A DNA stretch of 64,000 bases from Pseudobacteroides cellulosolvens ATCC 35603 = DSM 2933 (GCF_001262605.1 NZ_LGTC01000001.1:4970001-5034000), one strand, 5' to 3'. Positions 23,879 through 32,509 are shown, numbered from the stretch's first letter. The notes: generated by a model from the sequence alone, not told the origin. Numbers and translations: made by a program.

Positions 23879-25249
23879 TTACTCACAGGCCAGCAGTTCT
23901 ACAGGGTCAAGCTTTGCTGCTCTTCTTGAGGGCATGGTTCCCGCAAATACAGCCATAGCTACAGTAAACACTATTGCTGCTGCAATGTACCAGTAGGGCA
24001 GGCTGATAAGCTTTAAAGGAGATTCTACACCCTTGGCAATTTGATTATATTTTGAAACCAGGTTAACCAAAAAAGCGACGCCTACTCCTATAATGCTTCC
24101 TAATACCCCTCCTAAAAAGCCCATCACTGCAGACTGCATAAGAAATACTACAGTAATATTGCTTCTTGAGGCTCCCACGGCTCTCATGATTCCTATGGAC
24201 TTTTTCTTTTCCTGTACAGACATGGTCATGGTGTTCACCAGGCTCAAGGTAGCTACAAACAGTACTATCACTCCTGCCGCAATAAAGATAAAGTCCATAA
24301 CCTTGATCTTCTTATTTAATTGGTCAATGGTATCTACAGCAGACTTAAATTCATAGCCCATGCTTGAAATTTTATTTGTTATTGCCCTAACACTGTCCAC
24401 ACTCTCAGCATTTACTATAACATTTGAATATCCCTGGTGCTTCAAGTAATCACCTTCTCCAAAGATTTGACCTTGAAGCTCTGCTGCCAGCTCACTGCTC
24501 ATAAGGATGCTTTTTCCGTAGCTCTGTGGATAATCACCATTCAATACTCCAACGATAACACCTTTGACTGACGCAATCTTTGGCTTTATTCCCTCTTCCA
24601 TGGAAGGAAGAACAAACTTCAATTCAATTTCCTTGCCTATTACACTTTTGTAGTCCTTTATGTCCATCTTATCCAGATATTTTTGCCCAACTATAACCTC
24701 ATCCTTGGAGGCCCATTTAAATTCTGAGCCTGCGATAATTGCTTGTGAAGTAGCCTTGTTATATCTCTTCGTCTCTTTGATTTTACTTAAGGACTCTATA
24801 TCCTCATTATTAAACACGGCATAGCTTGGGTTAAACCCTATGATATCAGCACTTTTGCCTTCCTTATCTCCTATTTTGCTGAAGGTTGCCTTGCTGTTTA
24901 CAACTGCAGCTATATCCTTTACTCCACTGATACCCTTAAGCTTTGTCAAAACCTCATCATCTATTTTCTTTTCCTTTGGCTTGCTTACATCTGTGGCTTC
25001 TTTTCCCATGTCTATAACGATCTTCAAATTGTGATCTGACTTTTCATAAGGCATTACAGTTATCAGGTTTGAGCTGCCAAGCACCTCTTTAACCTCTGTA
25101 TTTATCTTGCTGGTAAGTCCGTTGCCTATGCCTGCCATAATGATAACCAGCATGGTTCCAATACTTATGGACAGTATAGTAAGAAAACTTCTTAACTTCT
25201 TATTCCTTATATCATTAAAACTCATTTTAATTAAATCTTTACTAGTCAT
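23879..25249 (-). CDS. ABC exporter permease, MacB/FtsX type (second)
   Basis: A 456-residue permease: one N-terminal helix (KLRSFLTILSISIGTMLVII), a large extracytoplasmic MacB-like domain (~45-310), then three C-terminal helices of an FtsX domain with VNTMTMSVQEKKKSIGIMRA, GFLGGVLGSIIGVGVAFLV and the end SRRAAKLDPVELLACE. It is paralogous to the preceding gene, with 11 bases between them. With its partner and the ATPase it should form a tripartite-like exporter of peptides or envelope compounds. Confidence 0.92.
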   Translation of the reverse strand: MTSKDLIKMSFNDIRNKKLRSFLTILSISIGTMLVIIMAGIGNGLTSKINTEVKEVLGSSNLITVMPYEKSDHNLKIVIDMGKEATDVSKPKEKKIDDEVLTKLKGISGVKDIAAVVNSKATFSKIGDKEGKSADIIGFNPSYAVFNNEDIESLSKIKETKRYNKATSQAIIAGSEFKWASKDEVIVGQKYLDKMDIKDYKSVIGKEIELKFVLPSMEEGIKPKIASVKGVIVGVLNGDYPQSYGKSILMSSELAAELQGQIFGEGDYLKHQGYSNVIVNAESVDSVRAITNKISSMGYEFKSAVDTIDQLNKKIKVMDFIFIAAGVIVLFVATLSLVNTMTMSVQEKKKSIGIMRAVGASRSNITVVFLMQSAVMGFLGGVLGSIIGVGVAFLVNLVSKYNQIAKGVESPLKLISLPYWYIAAAIVFTVAMAVFAGTMPSRRAAKLDPVELLACE

Positions 25250-25260
25250 TACACATCCTC

Positions 25261-26601
25261 CTACCTTGAAGCCAATGCTTCTACTGGGTCCATTTTTGAT
25301 GCTCTGTTAGCTGGATACATCCCTGCCAAAATGGCAATTGTCATTGAAAAGATCAAAGTACCCCAGGTGAGCCACGCCGGTGTTCCAAAGCTTATGGTCT
25401 CTGTTAAGCCGCTGCTAGTCATAAAATTGCGGAGCAGCACCTGGATTATTTTGTTTATTCCTTTTCCTAAAATTATCCCGATGATTCCTCCTAGAAAGCC
25501 TATTACTCCTGCTTCTGTGACGAAAATAGTGTTGATATTTACATAAGAAGCTCCCACCGCTTTCATTATTCCAATGGATTTTGTTCTCTCAAATACTGAC
25601 ATTATCATGGTGTTTACAATGCCGATTGCTGCAACAAACAACACAATGATTCCCAGTATGGACAGCACCATCTCTACCTGCATAAATATATCTGATATTT
25701 TTTTTGCCATATCGTCAAAGGAAACGTAGCCATAGTCCATGCTCTTTAATTTTTCCGTTATGTCTTTTACGTCTTCAGCATTTTGAGCATGGAGCTTTAC
25801 ATAATCATAGCCCTTTGCATTACCATAATCATTTGTAAAGCTTTCCCTGCCCTTTAGCTTGCCTGCTACCTCATTAGACACCACTATGCTGAGTCCTTCA
25901 GAAAAGCTTTCATCCACCACGCCTATTACTGTGAGCTTCATTTCCATTGGTTTGACCTTAACCAATTTGTTGGAGGTGGATTCCTGAATAATGGTTATTT
26001 CTTTTCCTATAACCTCCTCATAGTTCTTTATTTCAAGCTTTTTCAAATACTTTTCGCCTATTAGTGCACTGTTTCTATCCCTCTCTTTTAAAGTCCTTCC
26101 AGCCTTCACTGGCTGCAAATCCTTATTATTTTTTTTAGCCCTAGCCATTTCTATATCATCCTTGAAAAAGACACTGTATTTAGTATTTATCCCTGTTATA
26201 TTGAATCTGCCAGACTTTTCTTTTCCCTCTAACTTTATTGTATCAACTGAAGTGTCCATATAAGCCTGCACTGAGGTTACCCCGTCAATGCTGCTAAGCT
26301 TGGCTATTGTTTCATCATCAAGCTTTTTAAAATTCTGCTCATAAAACTCATTCACTTCTTCCATATTCATATCTGAAAGCTTGCTCGTATCTATATTTCT
26401 AGTGTTATACACCGTCACAGTCTTGGCATTATTCATTTGCTTCAGCTGATCCATTAAATAACCCTTGACGCTTGTTCCCATGCTCACCATAGTAATTATT
26501 AGCATGCTCCCAATTGCAATCCCGAGGGAGGTCAAAATCGTTCTGCCCTTTCTTTTTCTCAAATCTCCAAAGGAGAATTTTACTGCATCCTTAAATCTCA
26601 T
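25261..26601 (-). CDS. ABC exporter permease, MacB/FtsX type (first)
   Basis: A 446-residue permease with the same plan as its neighbour: N-terminal helix GRTILTSLGIAIGSMLIITM, periplasmic-type domain, and an FtsX domain with GIVNTMIMSVFERTKSIGIM, GFLGGIIGIILGKGINKI and the terminal YPANRASKMDPVEALASR. Its start overlaps the ATPase gene by 11 bases, so the products are coupled. The two permeases are clearly diverged, consistent with a heterodimer. Confidence 0.92.
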   Translation of the reverse strand: MRFKDAVKFSFGDLRKRKGRTILTSLGIAIGSMLIITMVSMGTSVKGYLMDQLKQMNNAKTVTVYNTRNIDTSKLSDMNMEEVNEFYEQNFKKLDDETIAKLSSIDGVTSVQAYMDTSVDTIKLEGKEKSGRFNITGINTKYSVFFKDDIEMARAKKNNKDLQPVKAGRTLKERDRNSALIGEKYLKKLEIKNYEEVIGKEITIIQESTSNKLVKVKPMEMKLTVIGVVDESFSEGLSIVVSNEVAGKLKGRESFTNDYGNAKGYDYVKLHAQNAEDVKDITEKLKSMDYGYVSFDDMAKKISDIFMQVEMVLSILGIIVLFVAAIGIVNTMIMSVFERTKSIGIMKAVGASYVNINTIFVTEAGVIGFLGGIIGIILGKGINKIIQVLLRNFMTSSGLTETISFGTPAWLTWGTLIFSMTIAILAGMYPANRASKMDPVEALASR

Positions 26602-27271
26602 CTCTGTTTACCTCTCTTGTTCTTCCATCACATATGCTCACTATCCTTGCTGCCTGCTTTGCCTGCTCCATGTTGTGAGTTACCATGACGATGGTATAGC
26701 CCTTCTTGTTCAATTCATGAAGAAGCTCCATTATTGCCTTACCATTCTTGGAATCAAGATTTCCTGTGGGCTCATCAGCAAACACTATATGAGGATCGTT
26801 AACCAAGGCTCTTGCAATACTTACTCTCTGTCTCTGCCCTCCCGACATCTCCATGGGCCTGTTCTTTGTCTTGTCCATCAAATCTACCAGCTCAAGAGCC
26901 TTTAACGCTTTTTCCTTCCTTGTCTTTTCCTTAACCCCAGCAAATATCAAAGGCATCATCACATTCTCTAAGGCAGTTAAAGTGTTTTCCAGGTTAAAGG
27001 ACTGAAATACAAAGCCTATTTTTTCATTCCTGTACTTTGACATTTCCTTATCCTTATAGTGGCTGATATCTTTCCCATCCACAAATATCTGTCCTTCTGT
27101 AGGAGTATCCAGTCCCCCTATGAGATTCATCAAGGTTGACTTTCCTGAGCCCGAAGGCCCAACTATGGCTACAAAATCTCCAGCATTTATCCTAAGGCTC
27201 ACATCATCCAGTGCCTTCACTATCTCTTTACCCATGCTGTAGGTTTTATTTACCTTTCTAACTTCTATCAT
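26591..27271 (-). CDS. ABC transporter ATPase (MacB/LolD-type)
   Basis: A 226-residue ATPase: Walker A GPSGSGKSTLMNLIGGLD, Q-loop FVFQSFNL, signature MSGGQRQRVSIARAL, Walker B HIVFADEPTGNLDSKNG and the switch histidine in MVTHNMEQA. GAGGGT precedes the ATG. It is the first gene of a five-gene minus-strand unit (ATPase, two permeases, response regulator, kinase). It energises export by the two MacB/FtsX permeases. Confidence 0.96.
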   Translation of the reverse strand: MIEVRKVNKTYSMGKEIVKALDDVSLRINAGDFVAIVGPSGSGKSTLMNLIGGLDTPTEGQIFVDGKDISHYKDKEMSKYRNEKIGFVFQSFNLENTLTALENVMMPLIFAGVKEKTRKEKALKALELVDLMDKTKNRPMEMSGGQRQRVSIARALVNDPHIVFADEPTGNLDSKNGKAIMELLHELNKKGYTIVMVTHNMEQAKQAARIVSICDGRTREVNRDEI

Positions 27272-27361
27272 TTTAATACCCTCCAGAATTTATATTGTTT
27301 TCTTTTTTCTAGCTGTCATTTAAATCAACCATAAAACTAGCTTTGTTTTCCTATTTTCTAT

Positions 27362-27426
27362 CATAATATAATCCTAACATGCTAAACTTAAATCCAGTTA
27401 AGGCGAACCTTAAGATTACCTTAAGA
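27362..27426 (-). promoter_or_regulatory. probable exporter promoter with response-regulator direct repeats
   Basis: Minus strand: two exact TCTTAAGGT repeats start 11 bp apart (27418-27426 and 27407-27415), and further TTAAG/TTTAAG matches follow at ~10-12 bp intervals toward a TATATT/TATTAT -10-like box near 27362-27370. The 11-bp direct-repeat period is characteristic of OmpR/PhoB-family binding sites, matching the regulator encoded in this unit. The start site is inferred. Confidence 0.6.
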
Positions 27427-27516
27427 AAATTTGCTTCGTAACAGATTATAGAGTATGCAAAAAATCATGGGACAGTAAGCCAGTAGGAAAAGAAAACTAT
27501 AGAAACCCACCTTACA

Positions 27517-27741
27517 CAGGTTAACTCCAGAATTGACAAGCTTGTGGATGCAGTAATGGAAGGTACACTTGATAAAAATATTGTTAAAACAAAAATGGAG
27601 ACTTTGAAAGAAGAAAAAGCAAAGCTTGAAAGCAGATCAATAGAGCTTGATATAAAAACTTATGAATGGCTGGACGAAGATAAAATAACAAAATATATCT
27701 TGAAGTCAAAAGAAGACTTAAATCCGTTAACAATATCTTAA
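27517..27741 (+). pseudogene. large serine recombinase, C-terminal fragment
   Basis: An open frame encoding QVNSRIDKLVDAVMEGTLDK, VKTKMETLKEEKAKLESRSI and ending LKSKEDLNPLTIS. This Lys/Glu-rich coiled-coil plus terminal segment matches the C-terminal region of large serine recombinases. No catalytic domain or start is present upstream. An att-like TTGGTGGAGGCGA lies 74 bases downstream, suggesting a decayed integrated element. Confidence 0.6.
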
Positions 27742-27814
27742 AAAGAAAAGTAGTTGAAACTTTTGTACATTAAAGTTTATATGCTCTCCTCTCCATTGAT
27801 GGAAAGGGGCAAAG

Positions 27815-27827
27815 TTGGTGGAGGCGA
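27815..27827. repeat. third copy of the TTGGTGGAGGCGA core
   Basis: Shares 13 bases with the 19-bp repeats at 17572 and 21443. The rest of the 27742-28047 gap holds no convincing gene; a 155-codon frame across it lacks protein-like composition and overlaps the Fic gene. Confidence 0.5.
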
Positions 27828-28047
27828 GGGTGATGGTAAAAACGCCACACCATTGCAAAGGGTTAATTGGTTTGACCGGTTTGTGGCGGTGAAGGAGTTT
27901 TTAGGGTTGGTAAGGCGGAGTTGTTTAAGGGTTATAGGGAGGAACGGGTTCTGCCTGGCGGGTTTACTGTGTGACTATTGGGACAGAAAGGACATTATGA
28001 GATTCCGGAAATATGTGTTCGGAAATCATACTTTTTCATTGATATAT

Positions 28048-28061
28048 TTCCGATATCGGAA
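28048..28061. promoter_or_regulatory. palindromic operator upstream of the Fic gene
   Basis: TTCCGATATCGGAA is a perfect 14-bp palindrome, 26 bases before the ATG and next to a TATAATATT-like -10. Related half-sites (ATTCCGGAAAT, TTCGGAAAT) occur within 60 bases upstream. Autoregulation by the N-terminal HTH of the Fic protein is plausible. Confidence 0.55.
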
Positions 28062-28087
28062 TATAATATTCCTTGAGGTGATTTTGC

Positions 28088-29005
28088 ATGGACTTTATAT
28101 CCGCAAAGCAAGCGGCAGCAAAATGGGGTATATCCGACAGGCAGGTACGCATCCTATGTGCTGCCGGAAAAATAAAAGACGCAAAGCGGGCAGGACACTC
28201 CTGGCTGATTCCCGCAGATAGCCCAAAGCCTGAAGATGGACGAGTAAGCCGCTTTAGAAATAGTAAACTTAAAGAACTGATTTCCCGAATCGATGAAAAA
28301 AAAGTTGCTCTTGATACACTACGCCCTCTGACAGTTGGAGAAGTGGCACGACTTAAGGATGAATTTTTAGTTGAATTCACTTACAACTCAAATGCTATAG
28401 AAGGAAACACGCTTACTCTTCAGGAAACTGCCATGGTACTTGAAGGTATGACAATTGACCGCAAGCCTTTGAAAGACCACCTTGAGGTTATAGGACACAG
28501 AGATGCTTTTGAATATATGCTGCAATTGATACAGGAAAAGGTTCCTCTGAGCGAACGGGTTATTAAAGAAATCCATAGCCTTGTTTTGAACGACAGGCCT
28601 GAGGATAGAGGCGTTTACCGTAGGATTCCTGTTAGAATCATGGGTGCCAAGCATGAGCCCCCTCAGCCATACCTTGTTCCTGTACAAATGGAGCAGCTTA
28701 TGGCAAGGCATGAAGAAATGGTAAATACAATGCATACGGTAGAACGGGTATCTTTGTACCATCTACTTTTCGAGGGTGTTCATCCGTTCATTGACGGAAA
28801 CGGCAGAACAGGGAGGCTGCTCCTCAATTTTGAGTTGAGTTCGGCAGGTTTGCCGGCAATCAATATTAAGTTTGCTGACCGCAGAAAATACTATGACTGT
28901 TTTTCCTCTTATTATGAGACCGGCAGTCATGAGCAAATGGCATTGCTTGTGGGAGGTTATGTTGAGGAGATGCTGGACAGGTATTTGAAGATATTGAAGG
29001 GTTGA
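28088..29005 (+). CDS. Fic-domain protein with N-terminal helix-turn-helix
   Basis: 305 residues. Residues ~1-45 are an excisionase/MerR-like HTH (DFISAKQAAAKWGISDRQVR, AGHSWLIPADS). Residues ~90-300 are a Fic domain with the self-inhibition motif SNAIEGN (~101-107) and the catalytic loop HPFIDGNGRTGR (~232-243), complete with His and Arg. Fic enzymes transfer AMP from ATP to hydroxyl groups of target proteins; here the inhibitory glutamate is built in (class II). TTGAGGTGA precedes the ATG. A stand-alone regulatory or toxin-like role is possible; the target is unknown. Confidence 0.94.
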   Translation: MDFISAKQAAAKWGISDRQVRILCAAGKIKDAKRAGHSWLIPADSPKPEDGRVSRFRNSKLKELISRIDEKKVALDTLRPLTVGEVARLKDEFLVEFTYNSNAIEGNTLTLQETAMVLEGMTIDRKPLKDHLEVIGHRDAFEYMLQLIQEKVPLSERVIKEIHSLVLNDRPEDRGVYRRIPVRIMGAKHEPPQPYLVPVQMEQLMARHEEMVNTMHTVERVSLYHLLFEGVHPFIDGNGRTGRLLLNFELSSAGLPAINIKFADRRKYYDCFSSYYETGSHEQMALLVGGYVEEMLDRYLKILKG

Positions 29006-29007
29006 GG

Positions 29008-29034
29008 CAACAATCCGGTTTTTCAGGATTGTTG
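29008..29034 (+). terminator. hairpin downstream of Fic gene
   Basis: CAACAATCC/GGATTGTTG, 9-bp stem starting just after the Fic stop, followed by ACCAATTTTTATT; probably the Fic terminator, reinforced by the hairpin 25 bases downstream. Confidence 0.6.
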
Positions 29035-29059
29035 ACCAATTTTTATTCACTCTGTTTTT

Positions 29060-29095
29060 GAACTACTCGAAAAATTCGAGTAGTTCTGTTTTATT
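29060..29095. terminator. bidirectional terminator
   Basis: A perfect 12-bp stem GAACTACTCGAA/TTCGAGTAGTTC with a 3-base loop, followed by TGTTTTATT, lies between the convergent Fic gene (plus) and the 414-residue gene (minus). Confidence 0.85.
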
Positions 29096-29123
29096 GTCCG
29101 GTCAACTGAAAGTCACTCTGAAA

Positions 29124-30368
29124 TCATTTACTCAACTTCTTTTTCAGTCCAGCAAGTTCCTCAATCATTGCCGGTCTACGCTGATACATTCCGTTTAATC
29201 GGTCAATCATTTCTATAGCCTCGGTCTTCGCACCCGCTTCATAGAAATTTTTAATTATTTTGCATACACTTCTATATTTCCCTCTATCTGTGGCTTCTTT
29301 AGCTTCTTCCAGAATATATTCTTTATAAATTTTATAAGTCTCCTCCGGAAAGCTTTCTGCAAGCTGCTTCCCGTGATCCGTAATATAAGATTTATGTTTC
29401 ATAATTACATCCAACAGTTTCTGAACTTCACCCTCCTGAGCAAGTAACATCGCGTACAGGTGAGGCATATAGACCTTTGATAGCTCTTCAAGCAGTAGCT
29501 CTCTTTCCAGATCCCATCTTCCCTTCTGCAGATATATTTCCTTCAGCTTTTTAAAATATGAAGAATCCCAATGCAAGAGTATGAAGCGTACCATTTCTGT
29601 AAGCTTCTCTTCATTAGCAGTTTCGGCATATAGTCTCTCAAGATAGTACGCCCAGGGAGCAGGCTTATTAAAATGGCCTCTTGGATTCTTCTTCAAAGCT
29701 TCAATACAAAGCTTTTCAGCTAGTGGATAATTCTTCACAGCAAGAGCATTTTCAACAGCAATCATCCTAAGTTCCGGCACATCAATATTATCCATCAGGT
29801 ATTTGTCTGCTGCCTCCTTACCCTCCAGCTTTTCTATGATGTGAAGTGTAATTAGCAGCTTGTCCGGATAGTCCTTGCCGTCATACATTGTTCCGAGGGC
29901 GGGAAAAACCTCATAAACCTTTTGCGCCTGTTTCTCGTTGCACACAAAACAGACTGTAGATTTTAATAGCCTGTAGCCATCTTCAGGCCAATCCTTGAAA
30001 GCTTTATTCTTGGCAGCTTTAATAATAGTGTCAAAGAAATGCTTATGATTCTCTTCGGCAACAGTTTGACACAACTTGTCTATCTCGCTCAGGCAACCAT
30101 GGATGACGTCACCCGCAGCTCCCGAAGATGTATCTGCATGGGAGATTAGCTTGATTGCCTCCTGTAACACCATGATGTAAATTTCAAAGGCTTGTAAGGC
30201 ATCGTTGTTGGTTTCCGCCTGCTCCATGATGGACATCATTTCAGCACATACCCGGTTACAACCGCTATAAGGAATAAATCCCCGGTCGGAGTTCCGGCGA
30301 ATAGAGGCTTTTATTTTATCTTTGAGTTCGGTTAGTTGTTGATTTCTATTCATTCTTCTGTTCTCCAC
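29124..30368 (-). CDS. helical-repeat (TPR-like) protein, unknown function
   Basis: A 414-residue, entirely α-helical protein with repeated helix-turn-helix units (KYLMDNIDVPELRMIAVENA, NYPLAEKLCIEALKKNPRGH, YFKKLKEIYLQKGRWDLERE, YRSVCKIIKNFYEAGAKTEA) and an end RPAMIEELAGLKKKLSK. This resembles the C-terminal repeat half of SWIM-zinc-finger proteins, but no SWIM CxCx(n)CxH motif is present, so it may be a stand-alone or truncated form. It overlaps the next gene by 23 bases. Protein-protein scaffolding is inferred. Confidence 0.65.
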   Translation of the reverse strand: MENRRMNRNQQLTELKDKIKASIRRNSDRGFIPYSGCNRVCAEMMSIMEQAETNNDALQAFEIYIMVLQEAIKLISHADTSSGAAGDVIHGCLSEIDKLCQTVAEENHKHFFDTIIKAAKNKAFKDWPEDGYRLLKSTVCFVCNEKQAQKVYEVFPALGTMYDGKDYPDKLLITLHIIEKLEGKEAADKYLMDNIDVPELRMIAVENALAVKNYPLAEKLCIEALKKNPRGHFNKPAPWAYYLERLYAETANEEKLTEMVRFILLHWDSSYFKKLKEIYLQKGRWDLERELLLEELSKVYMPHLYAMLLAQEGEVQKLLDVIMKHKSYITDHGKQLAESFPEETYKIYKEYILEEAKEATDRGKYRSVCKIIKNFYEAGAKTEAIEMIDRLNGMYQRRPAMIEELAGLKKKLSK

Positions 30369-31194
30369 TTACATTCTCTTGGCTTTCTAGCTCGGATTCA
30401 CCACTATCTATCCCATAGTCAAACGAAATTAAAAATCCATTTCTTTTTGAGATTGTCGTTTTAAAAGCTATTGTAATACCAATAACTTGATGGCTTGATT
30501 TTATAAGCCTCATTGCCTCACTTTTATTTACAAAAGAACCATCAATATTATAAAGCCCGTTAGCAGCTTTGTATCCTTCTGTATATGAATCGAGCTCATC
30601 TTTACTTAACAATCTATTTTGTATTTCCAAAATTTCTATACTAAATGCAAAATCTTTAGAATTTATATATAGATGATTTCTTATTTGCTGCATATTTTTA
30701 TACTGTATATTTTTTTCTTTCTCAACCAATTTCTTATATTCTGGTGTCTCCCTTGTTTCACGGGCTATAGCCCAATCTCTTGTGAATGTATAATTACGAA
30801 TGTCTGCTGTATAATTCTTTATTGCTCTTAAAAGAGTTCTTACCCCTTTTATATCAAAAGAAAGTTTTATATTGGGTAATATTTTGCTGATATAGTCATT
30901 GAGATAGACAAATAAGCTATGTTTTACCATATCTGCTACCACTTTATTACTGATATACTCTTTTCTATGCACTGTTGGATTTATATATAGGCGTTTAGCT
31001 TCCTTTTCCGGCAAGATTTGTTGATTAAAGCCGAAAACATCTCTTAATTGTTCGTTTAACAAAAAATTAGCTTCTTTTAAATTAAAGTCAATTACACTAT
31101 TTGCTTTGGCAGTAATATTTTGTTTTACGATTTCAACCATCTCATTGTTGAAATGCTCAAACAAAATTTTTAAGTACTCATTATTAATACCCAA
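30346..31194 (-). CDS. hypothetical protein, upstream partner of the helical-repeat protein
   Basis: A 282-residue protein, not recognised. Mixed α/β with an N-terminal helical part (YLKILFEHFNNEMVEIVKQN), a charged middle part (RDWAIARETRETPEYKKLVE) and a β-rich end (HQVIGITIAFKTTISKRNGF, ISFDYGIDSGESE). The end is acidic and Ser/Glu-rich. Its stop lies within the downstream gene, so the two are coupled. No catalytic motif was seen. The pair sits among mobile-element remnants, which suggests an accessory function. Confidence 0.6.
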   Translation of the reverse strand: MGINNEYLKILFEHFNNEMVEIVKQNITAKANSVIDFNLKEANFLLNEQLRDVFGFNQQILPEKEAKRLYINPTVHRKEYISNKVVADMVKHSLFVYLNDYISKILPNIKLSFDIKGVRTLLRAIKNYTADIRNYTFTRDWAIARETRETPEYKKLVEKEKNIQYKNMQQIRNHLYINSKDFAFSIEILEIQNRLLSKDELDSYTEGYKAANGLYNIDGSFVNKSEAMRLIKSSHQVIGITIAFKTTISKRNGFLISFDYGIDSGESELESQENVSGEQKNE

Positions 31195-31202
31195 TTCTTT
31201 AT

Positions 31203-31349
31203 TTATCCATTTACCCAGCTGAAGTAACTTTGTTTTAAAGCTTTAAGTCCGGTCTCTTTACACCAAGCATTAACGCTTAATCCACTTTTTTTGTACTCCT
31301 CAAACCTAATTTTCCATTCATTTTCTAATTGCATATCCCTAACTGGCAC
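31203..31349 (-). pseudogene. IS66-family TnpA (Orf1) N-terminal remnant
   Basis: From the GTG at 31349 (GGGAGGG six bases upstream) the frame encodes 48 residues: RDMQLENEWKIRFEEYKKSG, then LSVNAWCKETGLKALKQSY and FSWVNG. EW--R-EEYK-SGLS--AWC is typical of the start of IS66-family accessory protein TnpA. The protein stops early and no TnpB or TnpC follows, so only a stub of the element remains. Confidence 0.6.
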
Positions 31350-31482
31350 TAAAAACCCTCCCAACTTGTATTTGTTATTCCTAATAATACTATCAAGTAT
31401 GAGAGTGTTTTACACTACGGTATTTATTCCACCGCTTACCAATTGATAGCACTGTATGTGCAAAAGGTCATAATATTCAAAG

Positions 31483-31519
31483 AGCAGGTTGAAGTAGTCC
31501 TCAACATGCTTAATTTTTT
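31483..31519 (+). terminator. terminator-like hairpin related to the one at 17491
   Basis: AGCAGGTTGA/TCAACATGCT with a 9-base loop (AGTAGTCC-type) followed by TAATTTTTT. It shares GCA-GTTGAAGTA and TCAAC-TGCT with the asr terminator hairpin. The 31350-31652 gap otherwise holds no gene. Confidence 0.55.
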
Positions 31520-31533
31520 GGGTGAAAATGAAA

Positions 31534-31568
31534 GTAGCCACCACTCACAATTAAATGAGTGTGGCTAC
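31534..31568. repeat. hairpin GTAGCCACCACTCA/TGAGTGTGGCTAC
   Basis: 13-bp imperfect stem (one bulged base) immediately after the hairpin at 31483, facing the convergent MmcQ/YjbR gene. No clear T-tract. Confidence 0.5.
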
Positions 31569-31652
31569 GATGTCTAATAACTAACTTTTTGATACAATTT
31601 ATCGCTATGACAAACTGCTGTCGCTTGGAATAGCGTTAAAAAGTATCCCTAC

Positions 31653-32012
31653 TTAACCCCCGACCACTTCTTTTTGAAGCTTTTTACTGAGAGAGGACAA
31701 GACCAATGAATAAGATTTGTCCAACATGTCCTTAACAATCTCATCAGAAACCTCGCCTTCTAAATAAATCGAGTTCCAATGTTCTTTATTCATATAATAT
31801 CCGGGTACAATATCCTTGTACTGCTGCCTTAAAAATTCACCATGTCCAGGTTCTAATTTTACTGTAGCAATTGGTTTTCCTTCTTTATCACCACCCAGTA
31901 AAACAAACATTTTACCTTTTATCATATATCTCGTTGCATCCCATTCTAATTTATATTCTTTTTCCACGCCTACTTTTGACAGGCAGTATTCATCCATCCA
32001 AGCGTATCTCAT
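31653..32012 (-). CDS. MmcQ/YjbR family protein
   Basis: A 119-residue protein of the CyaY-like-fold MmcQ/YjbR family. The features are an N-terminal helix (RYAWMDEYCLSKVGVEKEYK), a central sheet with MIKGKMFVLLGG and IATVKLEPGHGEFLRQQY, then the characteristic PGYYMNKEHWNSIYLEG and a terminal helix DMLDKSYSLVLSSLSKKLQK. The family is often called DNA-binding but its biochemical role is poorly defined. It appears monocistronic. Confidence 0.88.
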   Translation of the reverse strand: MRYAWMDEYCLSKVGVEKEYKLEWDATRYMIKGKMFVLLGGDKEGKPIATVKLEPGHGEFLRQQYKDIVPGYYMNKEHWNSIYLEGEVSDEIVKDMLDKSYSLVLSSLSKKLQKEVVGG

Positions 32013-32089
32013 TTGCTATCCTCCAGATATTTTTATTGTCTTGCTCTTCCGAAACTATATGCTCCACAATATGTATAAAAACTATAAAT

Positions 32090-32458
32090 TTATTCTTTAT
32101 TTATATACTTTTCAATTAGCCATTTGGGGCAAGGTGTTGATGCTTGAATGTACTTTGTATAGCCGCACGAGCATATCTGCACCATAAGATTTTCTCCATA
32201 TAAAGCAATCCCCGTTATAGATTGCTCTAAGTCTGACTCTTTCAGAAAATAGACCTTTACAACACTGCAGAGTTCATGCCAATTATATAATGTAAAGTGT
32301 CCTGGGAATGAATCGTCTTTAGATATAAAAGAAAGCACCCTTTTATTATCAATTATCACTTCACCTAGATCGAATTCATTTGACCTAAATACATATGGAA
32401 CATTAATTATCTTGTCTGCCATACAAAATACAACCACACCCTTTTCAAAACAAAACAT
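32090..32458 (-). CDS. hypothetical protein
   Basis: Up to 122 residues; an internal ATG (MADKIINVPYVFRSNEFDLG) is an alternative start. Predominantly β (RVLSFISKDDSFPGHFTLYN, VKVYFLKESDLEQSI, GIALYGENLMVQICSCGYTK). A CSCG and a later PCP may be metal-binding, but only three or four cysteines are near each other. Not recognised; flanked by equally small unknown genes, as in accessory regions. Confidence 0.5.
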   Translation of the reverse strand: MFCFEKGVVVFCMADKIINVPYVFRSNEFDLGEVIIDNKRVLSFISKDDSFPGHFTLYNWHELCSVVKVYFLKESDLEQSITGIALYGENLMVQICSCGYTKYIQASTPCPKWLIEKYINKE

Positions 32459-32509
32459 AGTTAGGGAAGAGAAGCCAACCTTCTTCCCAACTTGATTCTG
32501 TTTATAACA

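Noticed and set aside
27754..28221. 155-codon plus-strand frame upstream of and into the Fic gene
   Set aside because: Composition is not protein-like, it overlaps a clear Fic gene in another frame, and it has no ribosome binding site. It crosses the att-like repeat and operator region.
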